Positions 11,121 through 22,736 of a stretch of DNA of 64,000 nt are shown in pieces. Each line of letters begins with the position of its first letter. Positions within the stretch are counted from its first letter, which is position 1. The stretch comes from Magnolia sinica. Taxonomy: Eukaryota; Streptophyta; Magnoliopsida; Magnoliales; Magnoliaceae. The stretch is from NCBI RefSeq assembly GCF_029962835.1, contig NC_080586.1, forward strand, positions 64,116,001 to 64,180,000, in the 5' to 3' direction. The notes below the pieces were generated by a model, which was given only the letters and a program-made list of their open reading frames with translations, searched no databases and was not told where the DNA came from. The position numbers were made by a program, and so were the translations under genes.

Positions 11121-11300
11121 GGAGGGGTCTGATGTAGGACGTAGCACAAATACATTCCTAGCGTGGTTGGACCAAAAGAAGGTGGACTGTAAATTAATCA
11201 TAACTTTTGATCTGAGTATCGTTACAGCGCACCTGACCAAGTATCAAGAACCAAAGCAACATGAGAACTCGAGGAAGAGTTCTTTTGAAGTGGAGGAGAC
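11115..11300 (+). repeat. Duplicated polypurine tract and LTR start in Gypsy H
   Basis: CAAGTGGAGGGGTCTGATGTAGGACG near 11119 is a diverged copy of GAAGTGGAGGAGACTAATGTAGAGC at the true right LTR start (about 11288-11310). This suggests a duplication of about 180 bp covering the 3' priming region, now unequal in sequence. Confidence 0.45.
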
Positions 11301-12459
11301 TAATGTAGAGCAGGTTGCGGACACTTTCATGTCCAAGATAGATCAGAGAAGACCCGATTGGAGGCAAAAGTCATCAAGACCATAAGAAACTTAAAACAGA
11401 CATATCTCATAAACTGGAATGAGTTACTCGACGTACCTTATATGATTTTGGGGCAAGATGAGCTACTTTAGACAACCAACCTGGCATATCTGGGTTGCCC
11501 ATGCCGAATTTGCGAGATTCCATCAAATCAATAGTCGAATTCCATGTTTATTTCCGTTTTTACTATTTTTAATAAGTTTTGGTTTGATTGTAGCTCTTCA
11601 TCCATTGGACTTTAGGAGTTGTGTCCAACATGAAAAGTGCTTAGAATAATTAGGAGAATAACGTGGTTAAGCTATATAAGACACTTACTATAAAAAGTAA
11701 ATTTACTATTTATAGTAAGTAATGAATTTTAGAGAGTTTTAGTTGTAGTTTAATTCTGTAACTTCTTCCAAAGCTTGGTAGCCCTATTTAAAGGGTCATA
11801 GACTCGCTTCTTTCAATCATCAATCAATTTATGAATTTTCATGAATACTGTTTCTATTTTCTTTCTTTTTCCTCGTGAATTTGAGAAGTCTCTGTGAAGA
11901 GTCCAAAGAAGTTTCGTGGATTCGAAGTATTTATCCTCGAAGAAGATGGTGATTGACCTCATCACATTCATCCCTACATCACAAAGCGACAACGAATCAC
12001 TATAAAAGTAAAAGTATAAGAGATGAATCACTTACAATAATCTAAAAATCCTTGTTTTCACCTTCCCTAAGCCCCCAAAAACATTTAGCTCTCTTTAAAT
12101 AGCTTGAAATTATCTTAATCCCGCAATTACACACAAATATAGTGTCTCACCTGAAGTAAGAAACAATTCTTGCATTTTTGTAAAATCGCACGCCTCTGTT
12201 GATGAGACGAAGCCACCTTCGATCAGATTGATTTGGACCCAAAATTTATCCAACGAGTAATTAGAATAAATCAGGACTTTTACGATGGGATCAAATGGAT
12301 CTCGATGGGATCAGATGGTCTATCAATGCCATTAGTAGACCTAGTTACAGAAAATTTTAAGACATTGATAACAATCTCCACCATGTCTTCAACTATCACG
12401 AACCACAGCTCTAAGCTTCATCTCTAATCGCCTTCATTATAGCTTCACCATCGTCATCG

Positions 12460-13660
12460 GTTCTCGTGTACACTCCGTCTTCATCAATCTTTCACTAGAC
12501 TTAAAGAAGTCGAATAGAATTGGAACTTCTCTGTGAGAAACACTGTTGTTAGCATATCCATTGGATTCATGCTCATGTGGATCTTCTCTAAAGTGACACT
12601 ATCTTCCTCAAGAACCTATCAGATAAAATAGTGACGAACATCAATATGTTTAGTTCTAGAATGACAAACTGAATTATTTGTCAAATTGATCACGCTTTCA
12701 CTATCACAATTAACTAACACGGCCTCCTGCTAAAGCCCAAGTTCACTCATCATTCTACATAACTAAACACTTTCCTTGAATGCCTCTATTACTGCCATAT
12801 ATTCAGCTTCTATTGTAAAAAGAGTAATCACAAACTGAAGCTTCGACATCCAACTAAATGTTCTACCCGTTAATACAAACAACTAACTAGAAGTTAACCT
12901 TTTGGTGTTCACATTCCCTGCGTAATTTGAATCAACATAGTCTATAAGTTTTTCCTTTGATTTCTTAAATGTTAAGACGTAGTCTGTTGTACCTTTTAGA
13001 TAACAAAATAGTTATTTCACTGCCTCCCAATATTGCTTGTCAGGGTTTAACATATATCTGGTCACAACACTAACTGCATGTGAAAAATCCGATCTCGTAA
13101 AGACCATGGTATACATCAAACTATCAATTATACTCGAAGATAGCATATGAGAGATAACATGCTTTTCTTCATCTATAATGAGATATTTCTTTGAAGAAAG
13201 CTTGAAGTGAGTAGCATAAGGTGTGCTAACTGGCTTAGCCTTGTTCATCCCAAACTTCACCAATACCTTCTTAAGGTACTCTGCCTAAGATAACTGTAAT
13301 ATACTCATATTTTTGTCTCTATGTATGTATATGTTGAAAATTTTCTTTGCAGCCCTCGGATCTTTCATTTTAAATATCCCTCGTAACTGAATCTTTAATA
13401 TATTGATCTCAAACATGCTTTGACTGAATAAACTTGTTACCAACATATAATACCAATAGAATGAATCTGTCATTACTCAGTGTCTTATAGTAGACATAAT
13501 GATCATATTCACTCATAATAAACTACTGACTCACCATAAAAATACCAAACTTCTTGTACCATTATCTAGGCAACTATTTAAGGCTGTACAATGACTTTAT
13601 CAACCTGTAAACTTTATTTTCTAAACCTTTTCTTCAAATCCCTCTGGTTGCTTCAGTGGT
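12460..13660 (-). pseudogene. Copia G RT and RNase H remnant
   Basis: Reading the minus strand from about 13660 downward, recognisable blocks are QPEGFEEKV, YKTLSNDRFILLVLYVD, MKDPRAAKKIFNIYIHRDK, KFGMNKAKPVSTPYATHFKL, FTRSDFSHAVSVVTRYM and PDKQYWEAVK. RNase H pieces follow (IEAEYMAVIEAFKE, VNCDSESVINL, HSRTKHIDVRHYF). This is the second half of a copia pol. Several stops and frameshifts break it. Gag, protease, integrase and the N-terminal half of RT are absent: the element stops abruptly near 13660. Confidence 0.8.
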
Positions 13661-13820
13661 GCAAAATGAAATCCAATGACTTTGGCACATTGCCACTTGA
13701 ATGTCGTATGTAGATGATTCAATGATAGTCAGATATACATATAAATAGTATATTATATTTGTTTAGCATCAATATAGCATAGCATCCACATGCATACACT
13801 CGATATGAGAAAGATCGAAC

Positions 13821-14285
13821 TTAGGTCCTTGTGTTGGCTAAGTGAAATATGTGATAAGATATTAGGCCCTTGTGTTGGCCAAATAAAATATGTGATATGA
13901 CATTAGGTCAGTCAAGTGAAATATGTGATATAACATTAGGTCAGTCAGGCAAAATATGTTATATGATATTAGACTCTTGTGTTAGCCAAGTGAAAACATA
14001 TAATATGATATTAGACCATCATGTTGACCAAGCGAAATATGTGATATGATATTAGGCCATCGTGTTATCTAAATGAAACATATGATATGATATTAGGCCC
14101 TCATATTGGTCAGGTAAAATATATGATAAGATATTAGGCCCTTATGTTGGCTAAGTGAAATATGTGATACAATATTGGGTCCTTGTGTTAGTCAAGTGAA
14201 ATATGTAATATGATATTAGGCCCTCGTATCAGTCAAGTAAAGTATGTGATATAATATTAAGCCCTCGTGTGGCTGAGTAGATCAT
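13821..14285. repeat. Minisatellite with a 41-bp unit, about 12 copies
   Basis: The unit starts TTAGGCCCTTGTGTTGGCCA and ends GAAATATGTGATATGATA. The first two copies start at 13821 and 13862, exactly 41 bp apart. Copies three and four lack about 8 bp, and later copies carry scattered substitutions. It lies between the copia G remnant and copia I, probably inside a larger LTR-like sequence that resumes after copia I. Confidence 0.85.
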
Positions 14286-14480
14286 GTGTTGCATTATATT
14301 GTTGCAGAGTGGCCCATATACGGGATTAGGTGACGAGACCTGAGGTTTTGTGATGTGTATTGCCGAGCGGCCCATCTACGCAATGAGGTGACGGGACCTA
14401 AGGTATTGCCAGGCAGCCCATTGTATTCCCTCAATATGGTAACGAGACTCAAGAATAGTGTAGATATTTAGTGACGACCC
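14286..14480. repeat. Tandem repeats of a 60-75-bp unit
   Basis: About three copies share the words TTGC(A/C)GAG(T/C)GGCCCAT, TACG and GGTGACG(A/G)GACCTGAGG. They follow the 41-bp array directly. Similar GCTCGTCACC-type arrays occur in the solo LTR at 40585-40870, so this may be part of a large Gypsy LTR. Confidence 0.55.
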
Positions 14481-14578
14481 TCGTGTTGGTCTAACCAAAC
14501 TTGTTGAATGGTCCAATTTAGATTGGGAACCATATAAATACCTTGAGGGATGCAAGAGTAATCTTCTTCTCTATGAAG

Positions 14579-15067
14579 TGTGGAATCTAATTTATATGCG
14601 GAATAGGCCACGGATCTGTCTGTGCATGGGACATGGCGATCAGGGGTCGGATAGCTTACCTAGCTGAGATGCCGCCATGGAAGCCGGATAAGAATACCAG
14701 AATACCTGTAGAGCTTAGGATCTTCCTCTCCTTCACACCCTTTCTACAATTCAAAAGATGGGACTCGAATTTCTGCTGTGGTGTAGGATCAGGGACCCAG
14801 CTCTCTTTTATAGAATCTGTGGAGAGAGAGTTTGAAACCCATCACAACTCTCTCTCCCACGCTCCACATTGTAGCATCCTAGTGCAACTCAAATTGCTGT
14901 CTGCGTAAAACAACTATAGCATTCTAGCCCTAGTACGTAGAGCTGCGCAGATAGACTGCGCAGCGCATCACATGAAGTGGGGCCCACTGGTCTACTCAAT
15001 CATCCAGTCCAACTGTATTACAATCCAGACCGTTGATCAGTGAGGGCCACTAAATAGAGTTCTTACA
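14579..15067 (-). repeat. Copia I 3' LTR (left copy)
   Basis: On the minus strand it starts TGTAAGAACTCTATTTAG and ends AGATTCCACA. A TATAAAAG box lies at 14812-14805 on the minus strand. The adjacent polypurine tract AAGTGGGAGAA lies at 15068-15078. Confidence 0.93.
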
Positions 15068-15599
15068 TTCTCCCACTTGGGCCTCATTGAGCAACGTTAG
15101 TGATAGTCATATAGAATTATTTGATCTTTTAAGAAAATATCTAAATGGTTAACTAATAAAAAACAGTTGGACAGTATGAGTAATGCTATTCAATCTGGTT
15201 CATCAAAACAGTTAGTATCGAAACGCGGTAGTCATCACAACATTTAATTTAGGCGAAGCGAGTCTAAGCGCGATCACAAATACTTTCAATCTTAACGACA
15301 TAGATCACGAACTAGGAAATATGGTATAAGGATTACACATTTTAGTGTGACAATATGGGTCTATCCTTAAGAGGTCCTGAAGCTTTTAATGTCTCCAACG
15401 AAACACGACTGTAGTTCTACTTACTCAAAATTTACGCATATATATAGAGAAGTAGAAATAAATCTTTATATCAAAATCATCCAAACAAACTATATAAAAT
15501 GAGATCTCTAAGTGTCTGTGAAAATCAAAGTACGCTGAACTCCCACTAACTGAAAACATCTGTGGGATTAATGACTCCAATGGATTTTACATGCTCCTT

Positions 15600-16160
15600 A
15601 AATGGCGTGATAGGGAGCCCTTTAGTGAGCGGATCTGCAATCATCTACTTAGTGCCGATGAATTCCACGGACACTTGATGATTCTGAACCATTTCCTTTA
15701 CAACAAGATACTTGATGTCGATATGCCTTGACCTTGACAAATGCTTGTTGTTACTAGAGAAGGAAATAGCAGCCGAATTATCACAAAATATTCTCAATGG
15801 TTTCGGGATATGCTCCAGTACCCACAAACCTGAGAAGAAACTCTGTAACCATAGTGCCTGATTAGATGCCTCATGGCAGGCAATAAATTCAGCTTCCATA
15901 GTGGATGAGGCTATGGTAGATTATTTCACGCTTTTCCACGATACAGCTCCTCCCACCATCATGAAGATGTATCCTGAAGTAGACTTCTTAGTATCAACGC
16001 AGCCTGTGAAGTCTGCATCTGAATATCCGATCAACTCCAACTGATCAGACCTTCTGTATGTGAGTCCGAAGTCTTTCGTTCTCTGAAGATACCGTAATAC
16101 TTTCTTTGCAGCTATCCAATGTTGCATTCCTGGATTAGATAGATATCTTTTCAACATTCC
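15600..16160 (-). pseudogene. Copia I RNase H
   Basis: Blocks are MLKRYLSNPGMQHWIAAKKV, then LIGYSDADFTGCVDTKKSTS, a stop at SWKSVK, and TMEAEFIACHEASNQALWL with IFCDNSAAISFSSN and SRSRHIDIKYLVVKEMV. The acidic residues of the RNase H site (SDAD, EAE, CDN) are visible. The stop after SWKSVK interrupts an otherwise intact domain. Confidence 0.9.
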
Positions 16161-16181
16161 AGTGACAAAGGCAATGTCCGA

Positions 16182-17560
16182 TCACGTACAGACTTGAGCA
16201 TACATGATGCTCCCTACTACTGGTGCATGCGGAAATTCTTTCATTCGATTCTTTTCTAAATCATTCTTTGGACACTGAAATAAACCAAATATGTCGCCCT
16301 TCACAATGGGCGACTTTTCTGAAGCACAATTTTGCATGCCATACCTTTCGAGTACCCTAGTAATATAGGCCCTCTGTGACAAGCTGAACAGTCCAAGTGT
16401 TCTGTCACGACGAATCTCAATGCCGATGACATAAGAAGCTTCACCAAGGTCTTTCATTTCAAACTTTGGAGATAAGAATTTCTTGGTGTCGCTCAACATC
16501 TTGGTATCACTGCTTGCTAACAGAATGTCATCAACATACAAAATCATCATAACGAACTTACTCCCACTAGTTTTAATGTAAATACATTCATCTGTAGTGT
16601 TTTCTACAAAGCCATATGAAGAAATTACTTCATGAAACTTAAGGTACCACTGTCGCGATGCCTATTTCAACCCATAGATGGACTTCTTAAGTTTGCAAAC
16701 CAAATGTTCTGAGCCAGTAGCTACAAAACCTTCGGGCTGCTACATGTACACATTCTCATTCAGATCTCCATTGAGAAATGCAGTCTTTACATCCATCTAA
16801 TGTAACTCTAAATCCATATGAGCTACAAGAGCCATTATGATCCTGAATGAGTCTTTCTTTGATACTAGTGAGAAAGTCTCCTTAAAGTCAATGCCCTCAC
16901 ATTGGTTAAAACCTTGGCAACAAGTCTAGCTTTATATCATTCGACATTACCTTTGGAGTCCCGTTTGGTTTTAAATATCCATTTACAACCAATCGGCCTT
17001 ATTCCAGTGGGTAACTCTACAAGATCTCATACTTTATTGTCCTGCATGGATTTCAACTCATCTTTCATGGCATTAAACCAATGAGAAGGATCAGCACTTT
17101 GTTTAACTTGTTTAAAGGATTCAAGATCCTTTTCCACCCCTATGTTAAAGTCGTGTTCCTGTAAGTATACGATGTAATCGTCTCAATTTACAGGCCTTCT
17201 CTCTCTTTCAGATCTTCTTAATGGTTCAGCTTGTTGGGTCTGATCTTAATTTTCCTCATCAGTGGTTTATATATGAGGTTTTACGTGGTGCTCTGTAGTG
17301 ACTGCAAAATCGACTGCATCATTAATGTCCACATGATCTGGATTGACTATGACAGGAGTCACAGTCATTTGTTCCTCAAATATAAAATTTCTTATGTTCG
17401 TGCTCCCACTGTTTTCAGTGTCCTCAATGAATCTGGCATTCCCAGTTTCAACAATCCTGATGGAGTGAGAAGGACAGTAGAATCGATAACCTTTTGATCT
17501 TTCTGGGTATCCAATGAAGAAACAACTTATGGTTCTAGAATCAAGCTTCTTTTCATGCGG
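16182..17560 (-). pseudogene. Copia I reverse transcriptase
   Basis: The N-terminal part is legible around 17000-17180 (WFNAMKDELKSMQDNKV, GIRPIGCKWIFKTKRDSKGN). The active-site block MMILYVDDILLASSDTKML lies at about 16550-16495, with YVDD intact. MKDLGEASYVIGIEIRRDR and LSQRAYITRVLERYGM follow. The middle, about 16560-16970, is broken by stops and at least one frameshift. Confidence 0.9.
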
Positions 17561-17605
17561 GTTATAAATTTTGGCCTCAGCAGAACAACCTCAGACATGT
17601 AGATA

Positions 17606-18208
17606 TCAGAGACTTGGTTTTCTCCCATTCCACAACTCAAAAGGAGCTTTGCTTACTGCTTTGCTGAGAACCCTGTTTAATATATGAACTGCGGTTTTGA
17701 TCGCATCACCCCACGGAGATTCTGGCAATGTTGAATTGTTGACCATACTTCGCACCATATCCATAAGGGTGCGATTACATCTCTCAGCAACTCCATTCTG
17801 CTTTGGAGTACCAGGCATAGTGTACTGAGCAACAATGCCACAATCCTGCAGGTATTTAGCGAATGGCCCTGGATTGCGTCCTGATTCGTCATATCTGCCA
17901 TAGTATTCACCACCACGGTCAGATCTGACAACTTTAATTCTCTTATCGAGTTGATTTTCAACCTCAGCCTTAAAGATTTTAAAAGCATCCAGGGCATCTG
18001 ATTTCTCACTGATAAGGTATAGGTACCCAAAGCGAGAGTAGTCATCTATAAAGGTAATAAAATATTTGTGGCCACTCCATGAGGCTGTAGGGAATGGTCC
18101 ACAGATATCTGTATATATAACCTCTAATAGATCTACACTCCTGGTTACACCTTTCTTTCTCGTTCTAGTCTGTTTTCCTTTTATACAATCAATGCATACT
18201 TTATACAA
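17606..18208 (-). pseudogene. Copia I integrase core
   Basis: The open 200 residues contain [54 protein letters not shown] and [20 protein letters not shown]. These are the D, D and E blocks of the integrase catalytic triad. One stop separates it from the protease frame, and two more lie just after RKPSL. The duplicated TTATACAATCAATG words at 18181 and 18201 sit at the joint with the upstream domain. Confidence 0.93.
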
Positions 18209-18790
18209 TCAATGTAAAATTTCTTCTCGTACAAGTCTGTCTAATCTCTCACGAGATATATGGCATAGCCGCCTGTGCCACAACATGGAGGAATTCTCAT
18301 AGTCTAGTCTTCGCTTGGATCCCACTATATTTCCATGCAAGGTATTAATATTATAGACGTGAGAGGCAATCAAGTCTAAATGATATAAGTTGTTTACTAA
18401 AGAGTCGGTTCCAACTTTAATCGACTTAAAGTAAATACTAAAATTTTTATTTCCAAAGTGGAACGAATATCTCAACTTATCCAAACAGGAAATTGAAACT
18501 AAATTACGCCTTATAGACGGCACACAGAATGTATTTGCTAAATTCAAAAATTGACCAGACTTCAACTTAAACCTATAGACTCTTATTGCCTCCACGTCAA
18601 CTTTGACACCATTGCCTATGTATACTGAGCGCTCTGCATCAGTTGGTGGCCTGGCCTGTAGTAATTCCTGTATAGAAGTGCATATGTGAATAATAGTTCC
18701 TGAATCTATCCACCAGGAATCTGTTGACACATCAGTCAAATTAGATTCAAAATAGACAAGAACAGAATGATTACTTTTCTTTATGAGTCA
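18209..18790 (-). pseudogene. Copia I protease and GAG-pre-integrase domain
   Basis: WWIDSGTIIHICTS carries the aspartic protease DSG motif. The segment ends with SSMLWHRRLCHISRERLDRL, the GAG-pre-integrase domain, which normally precedes integrase. The frame is open from 18739. Confidence 0.9.
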
Positions 18791-19687
18791 ATCTTTAAAA
18801 CCTTCGCAGTCTTTCTTTAGATGACCCGTCTTTTTGTAAAAGAAGCACGATTTGCCTTTAACCCGTTTGCGTTTAGATCCATTTCCAAATTGATTCTCAT
18901 GGTTTCCAGATCGAGGACCAGAGAACCCATTATTAGAACCTTATTTCCTCTTCCTTTTACCTTTATTCCCTTGCCCATGCCCTTGTCTTCAAGTCACCAT
19001 ATTAACATTTTGAACTTTTATCATCTGTCTGATCCTGTCTTCTTCTTGGACACACTGAGTGATGAGTTCATCCAATGTCCACATGTCCTTCAGAGTATTA
19101 TAGTTTACCAGGAACGTGCCGAATTGTGGAGGTAGGTTGTTCATGATCAAATGAACCAGTTGATCATCAGTGAGTACAAGCCCTAGAGCACGGATCTTAG
19201 AAACAACTTCGATCTGCTCTACAATGTATTTACGGATGTTGCATTTTCCATCGTAGGACGAGCAAGTCAATTTATTCAAAAGAATGCCCACTTCAGATTT
19301 ATCAAATTTCTTGAATCGTTTTCCCATTTCAATCAGGAAAACTTTAGCCTTATCTGTTTCAGGCATGGCATCCTTCATCGATTCAGAAATTGAATACTTA
19401 ATGACTTTCAGGCATGTATCATTTGATCTAAACCATGCAACCCATCGATTATATTCAGCTTCAGTGGCATTATCAGATGGCTTTGGCGGTTCTGGTGTTA
19501 TTAGGGCAAGATCTAATTGAAGACAGCCAAGTACAACTTCAATGGCGTTCTTCCATTGAGCATAATTAGATCCATTAAGGGCAAGGACTTGATTCTGGTT
19601 AGTTGGAATTGAAACTGAAATACAAGAGATGCATTTATACTCACATGAGTTCAGAATTTCACAAAGCAATTTAGTGAATGTAAACAA
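18791..19687 (-). pseudogene. Copia I gag
   Basis: The gag core is open for 232 residues (19687-18989), with NQVLALNGSNYAQWKNAIEV near the start and TLDELITQCVQEEDRIRQM near the end, as in the copia UBN2 family. Downstream, the zinc knuckle reads CFFYKKTGHLKKDC, in which the second Cys of the CCHC box is Tyr. A TGA follows at FKD. Gag therefore looks unable to package RNA normally. Confidence 0.9.
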
Positions 19688-21492
19688 ATATCAGGCAAAA
19701 TTAATCAATTCAGTTGCTAAGGGAGGCATCAACTGAATCATCGAGGATGATGATAGGCCCAACCATCTCATCCTGGTGAGAATCTGTTACATCATCATCA
19801 TTCCTCCTGTGGGCGGTAATGACAACATATTAGTGATCCTCCTGAACATGAAGCTAAGTGATGTCAATCATGTAAATCTGAGACACTCAACACCTGTGGG
19901 TGAGATGAGTCTTTCAGCCTTACATTACTAGCACCATTTACTTCACCCGTTCACGTGTCCGCCATATGGTAATCGTCTGCGTTTTCGTTACCATACGCAT
20001 GAAAATGCAAATGCAACTGTATGCAATCATCTTTATCCTAATGTTATAAGTCTATATTTGTAAAATTTTCATCGATTGAGGTCACTATAGTGGCTAACAC
20101 GACCGAATCCAAAACTACAAATACAGACTTTAGGATTGCTATTATAATCCTGCCTCTCTATGGATTATTTCTTAATTAGTCCGATGCAGTCCATAAGTTA
20201 GTTGATACTGACCTTTTGGAATTCATTAAAGTGAAATATATAAATAGGTTTCACACCTTATATTCCAACGTCCATATCAACACTCAAAGATGGGTGATGG
20301 GCCAATAATAGGGCCGCACCAGTACTCTATACGATCTGAAAGTGTTCAATGAGCATGACTAATCCAGTTCCTAATATCCACATGATAGACAAATAGTATG
20401 GAACTTTACAATTGGATGGTTAGGTCCATGCATAGGTGTCCACAAGATGGATAGATTAGTTTAAACGCTTAATAATTGTTAGATGAAAGTTCACGTATAT
20501 CATCTACCAAGCGAATTAGACATATAATATGTCCATAAGTCAGTCCAGATTATGAACGTGAAATGATATTTGATGGTCAATATTTAGGAATTTTAATGGA
20601 CCAGATTAAACTCAGGGCCCACCATCAAAACATTATATTGGGCCCATTACCAGTGATAAGCCCATGAGAGAATGGGAATACATCCCATTTGCAGGTATAG
20701 GAGTCGGACCCAAATATGTGTAATCGGGTCCAAAGACCCGATTCCATATAAGGTCAATCTCGACCTCATACTTGCAGCAAAAAGAAAAACAGGTCGTTTT
20801 CGACTTAGTGCAAGCGGCGTCTGAAAGCAACTGGTATGAAGCTGCCCCTTCTACGACAGGAGCCACCGCTGCCAAGAAGGAAGATCGCCGCCGCGACCTC
20901 CTACACGATTCAGAAACCCTGGACATCCATGGAAGTATGGTCAGAATCCATGGCTGCAACGGAGGAGAAGCGCGGTAGGCGAGTGGCTGAGGATGCTGTC
21001 GAAGATGGACAGTGAATCCATGTCCATTATTACCGATGATGAAGGTAAGGTACGAAATACCTAATTCCAATTTGGGAATCACAATCCTTATTTTCCTGAT
21101 TTTAGGGTTTCGAAATATGCATGCCTAATACTTTGAATTAGGGATCGAAATCCCTAATTCGTTGTCTGGATTCGAGGCTAATCTGGAATTCCCCTAATTA
21201 ACGAATTTGGGGATTCAGATTCGAAAATCCCTAATTTTCTGGATTTAGGGTTTCAGATCTGAAATCCTTTGTAGGCGATTTAGGGATTCTGAATCCGAAA
21301 TCTCTAATCGGTATGACTGTATTTAGGGTTTATCGAATTCAAATCCCTAATTAATATTTAGGATTAAAATAATCCCTAACTACAACTGTTTCAAGAATTC
21401 GAAAATCCCTGATGCAGATCTATTTCAGGAATTCAAAATCCCTGATTTGATCTGAATAGCTGGATGCGATCATCCATACCTATGCACAGATT
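19688..21492 (-). other. Copia I 5' leader with CCCTAAT-rich repeats
   Basis: About 1.8 kb lie between the primer-binding site and gag. From about 21090 to 21460 the plus strand repeats degenerate units of GAAATCCCTAATT and GGATTTAGGGTTTC roughly every 30-60 bp, on both strands' sense. No supported coding sequence occurs; an open frame of 149 codons at 20633-21082 has no recognisable domain. Confidence 0.6.
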
Positions 21493-21504
21493 GCTCTGAT
21501 ACCA
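21493..21504 (-). other. Copia I primer-binding site
   Basis: The minus strand reads TGGTATCAGAGC, the usual 12-base complement of the initiator tRNA-Met 3' end, two bases inside the 5' LTR. Confidence 0.9.
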
Positions 21505-21506
21505 AA

Positions 21507-21994
21507 TGTGGAATCTAATCTATATGTAGAATAGGCCACGGATCTGTCTATGCATGGGACATGGCGATCAGGGGTTAGATAGCTTACCTAGCTGAGACGC
21601 CACCATGGAAGCCGGATAAGAATACCAGAATACCTGTAGAGCTTAGGATCTTCCTCTCCTTCATACCCTTTCTACAATTCAAAAGATGGGACTCGAATTT
21701 CTGTGTGGTGTAGGATCGGGGACCCAGCTCTCTTTTATAGAATCTGTGGAGAGAGAGTTTGAAACCCATCACAACTCTCTCTCCCACGCTCCACATTGTA
21801 GCATCTTAGTGCAACTCAAATTGCTGTCTACGTAAGACAGCTATAGCATTCTAGCCCTAGTACGCAGAGCTGCGCAGATAGACTGCGCAGTGCATCACAT
21901 GAAGTGGTGCCCACTGGTCTACTCAATCATCCAGTCCAACTGTATTACAATCCAGACCGTTGATCAGTGAGGGCCACTAAATAGAGTTCTTACA
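21507..21994 (-). repeat. Copia I 5' LTR (right copy)
   Basis: It is nearly identical to the left copy; TATAAAAG lies at 21739-21732 on the minus strand and would be the element's promoter. The primer-binding site abuts its inner end. Confidence 0.93.
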
Positions 21995-22693
21995 TGAAGA
22001 AGTCTCAATTTCGTACCTTATGAAGGCTATTGGGTCCCTAGGGTACGACATCCAACAATTATCTCAATTGGCAATTGCGAAGCCTTCTATCTTTATGTGC
22101 ATATGTGCTAGGAGTAGGGAAGAGAGTATGGTGAACCTACCGTAGGGGAACGGTGAATTGTGCCCACCCCCCGACCTTATCAAGAGGAATGTGGGGTTGT
22201 CATTGATTTATTTAGAGTATTTCAAAGAGGCAGTGCGCCGTGTACATATACGCATTTACAAGCATCTTTGCATTCCATCCGCTTCTATGCAGTGGCATGT
22301 GTTATATATGGTTATCCTTACTAATCTGTTAGTTATAAATACTACTTATTTATCATGAGATATGATTACTTATGCTATACTCTAACTAGCAGTGTTATAC
22401 CACTTGATATAAATACCTAGAGTTTTCAAAACAATTCATCTCATTATATTCTCTTAAAAGTTTTAAGGAGAGGTTGTTAGTAAAGACAAGTGGGTGCAGT
22501 TTCTTTTGTTGACATTATAAGAGAGTCAAATATTTTTTGTAATTTATTGGGAATATAAGAAGAATAATATATTTAGTGAAAGATTCTACAGATGACGTGT
22601 AGAAAACATTTGTCGTTAGAAGTAAAAAAGACTCTACAGATGTTTTATATTTATATTGCGTCATGTTATGCTTACATACCATTCAAAAGAAAG

Positions 22694-22736
<43 letters not shown>

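Larger units (their letters stand above)
7925..11981 (+). mobile_element. Gypsy element H, internally deleted, with LTRs and TSD CAAAG
   Basis: The left LTR is 7925-9455 (including an insertion of about 880 bp) and the right LTR 11301-11981. Both are flanked by CAAAG (7920-7924 and 11982-11986). A primer-binding site, TGGTATCA at 9458-9465, follows the left LTR and matches the initiator tRNA-Met complement. The tract AAGTGGAGGAGAC precedes the right LTR. The interior of about 1.85 kb holds gag and protease remnants, the start of RT, and then the C-terminal end of integrase; most of RT, RNase H and integrase are missing. Confidence 0.85.
7825..12373 (-). mobile_element. 3' LTR of copia element G, split by Gypsy H
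   Basis: The LTR of a minus-strand copia element begins at 12373 with TGTTATCAATGTC, right after a GGTGGAGAT polypurine tract. It runs to 11982, is interrupted by Gypsy H, and resumes at 7924 down to about 7825. Skipping the insertion, the text across the joint (GCTTTG/TGCCATGGTTTTTTTCC) matches the unbroken LTR of copia A at about 53809-53832 (GCTTTGTGCCGTGGTTTTTTT). G and A are therefore one family. The net LTR is about 490 bp. Confidence 0.75.
14579..21994 (-). mobile_element. Copia element I, structurally complete, minus strand
   Basis: The left LTR is 14579-15067 and the right LTR 21507-21994. Both are bounded by TG...CA on the plus strand and flanked by TGAAG (14574-14578 and 21995-21999). 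On the minus strand the order is 5' LTR (right copy), tRNA-iMet primer-binding site, a long leader, gag, protease, integrase, RT, RNase H, polypurine tract and 3' LTR. This is the copia order. The two LTRs differ at roughly 15-20 positions by eye, nearly all transitions, so the insertion is not recent. The 7.4-kb length is above the usual 5 kb, mostly because of a leader of about 1.8 kb. Confidence 0.95.

Noticed and set aside
13821..14285. CRISPR-like regular repeat array
   Set aside because: Units abut without unique spacers and the genome is a plant; it is a minisatellite.
20633..21082. 149-codon frame in the copia I leader
   Set aside because: No similarity to known domains; it lies in the untranslated leader between PBS and gag.
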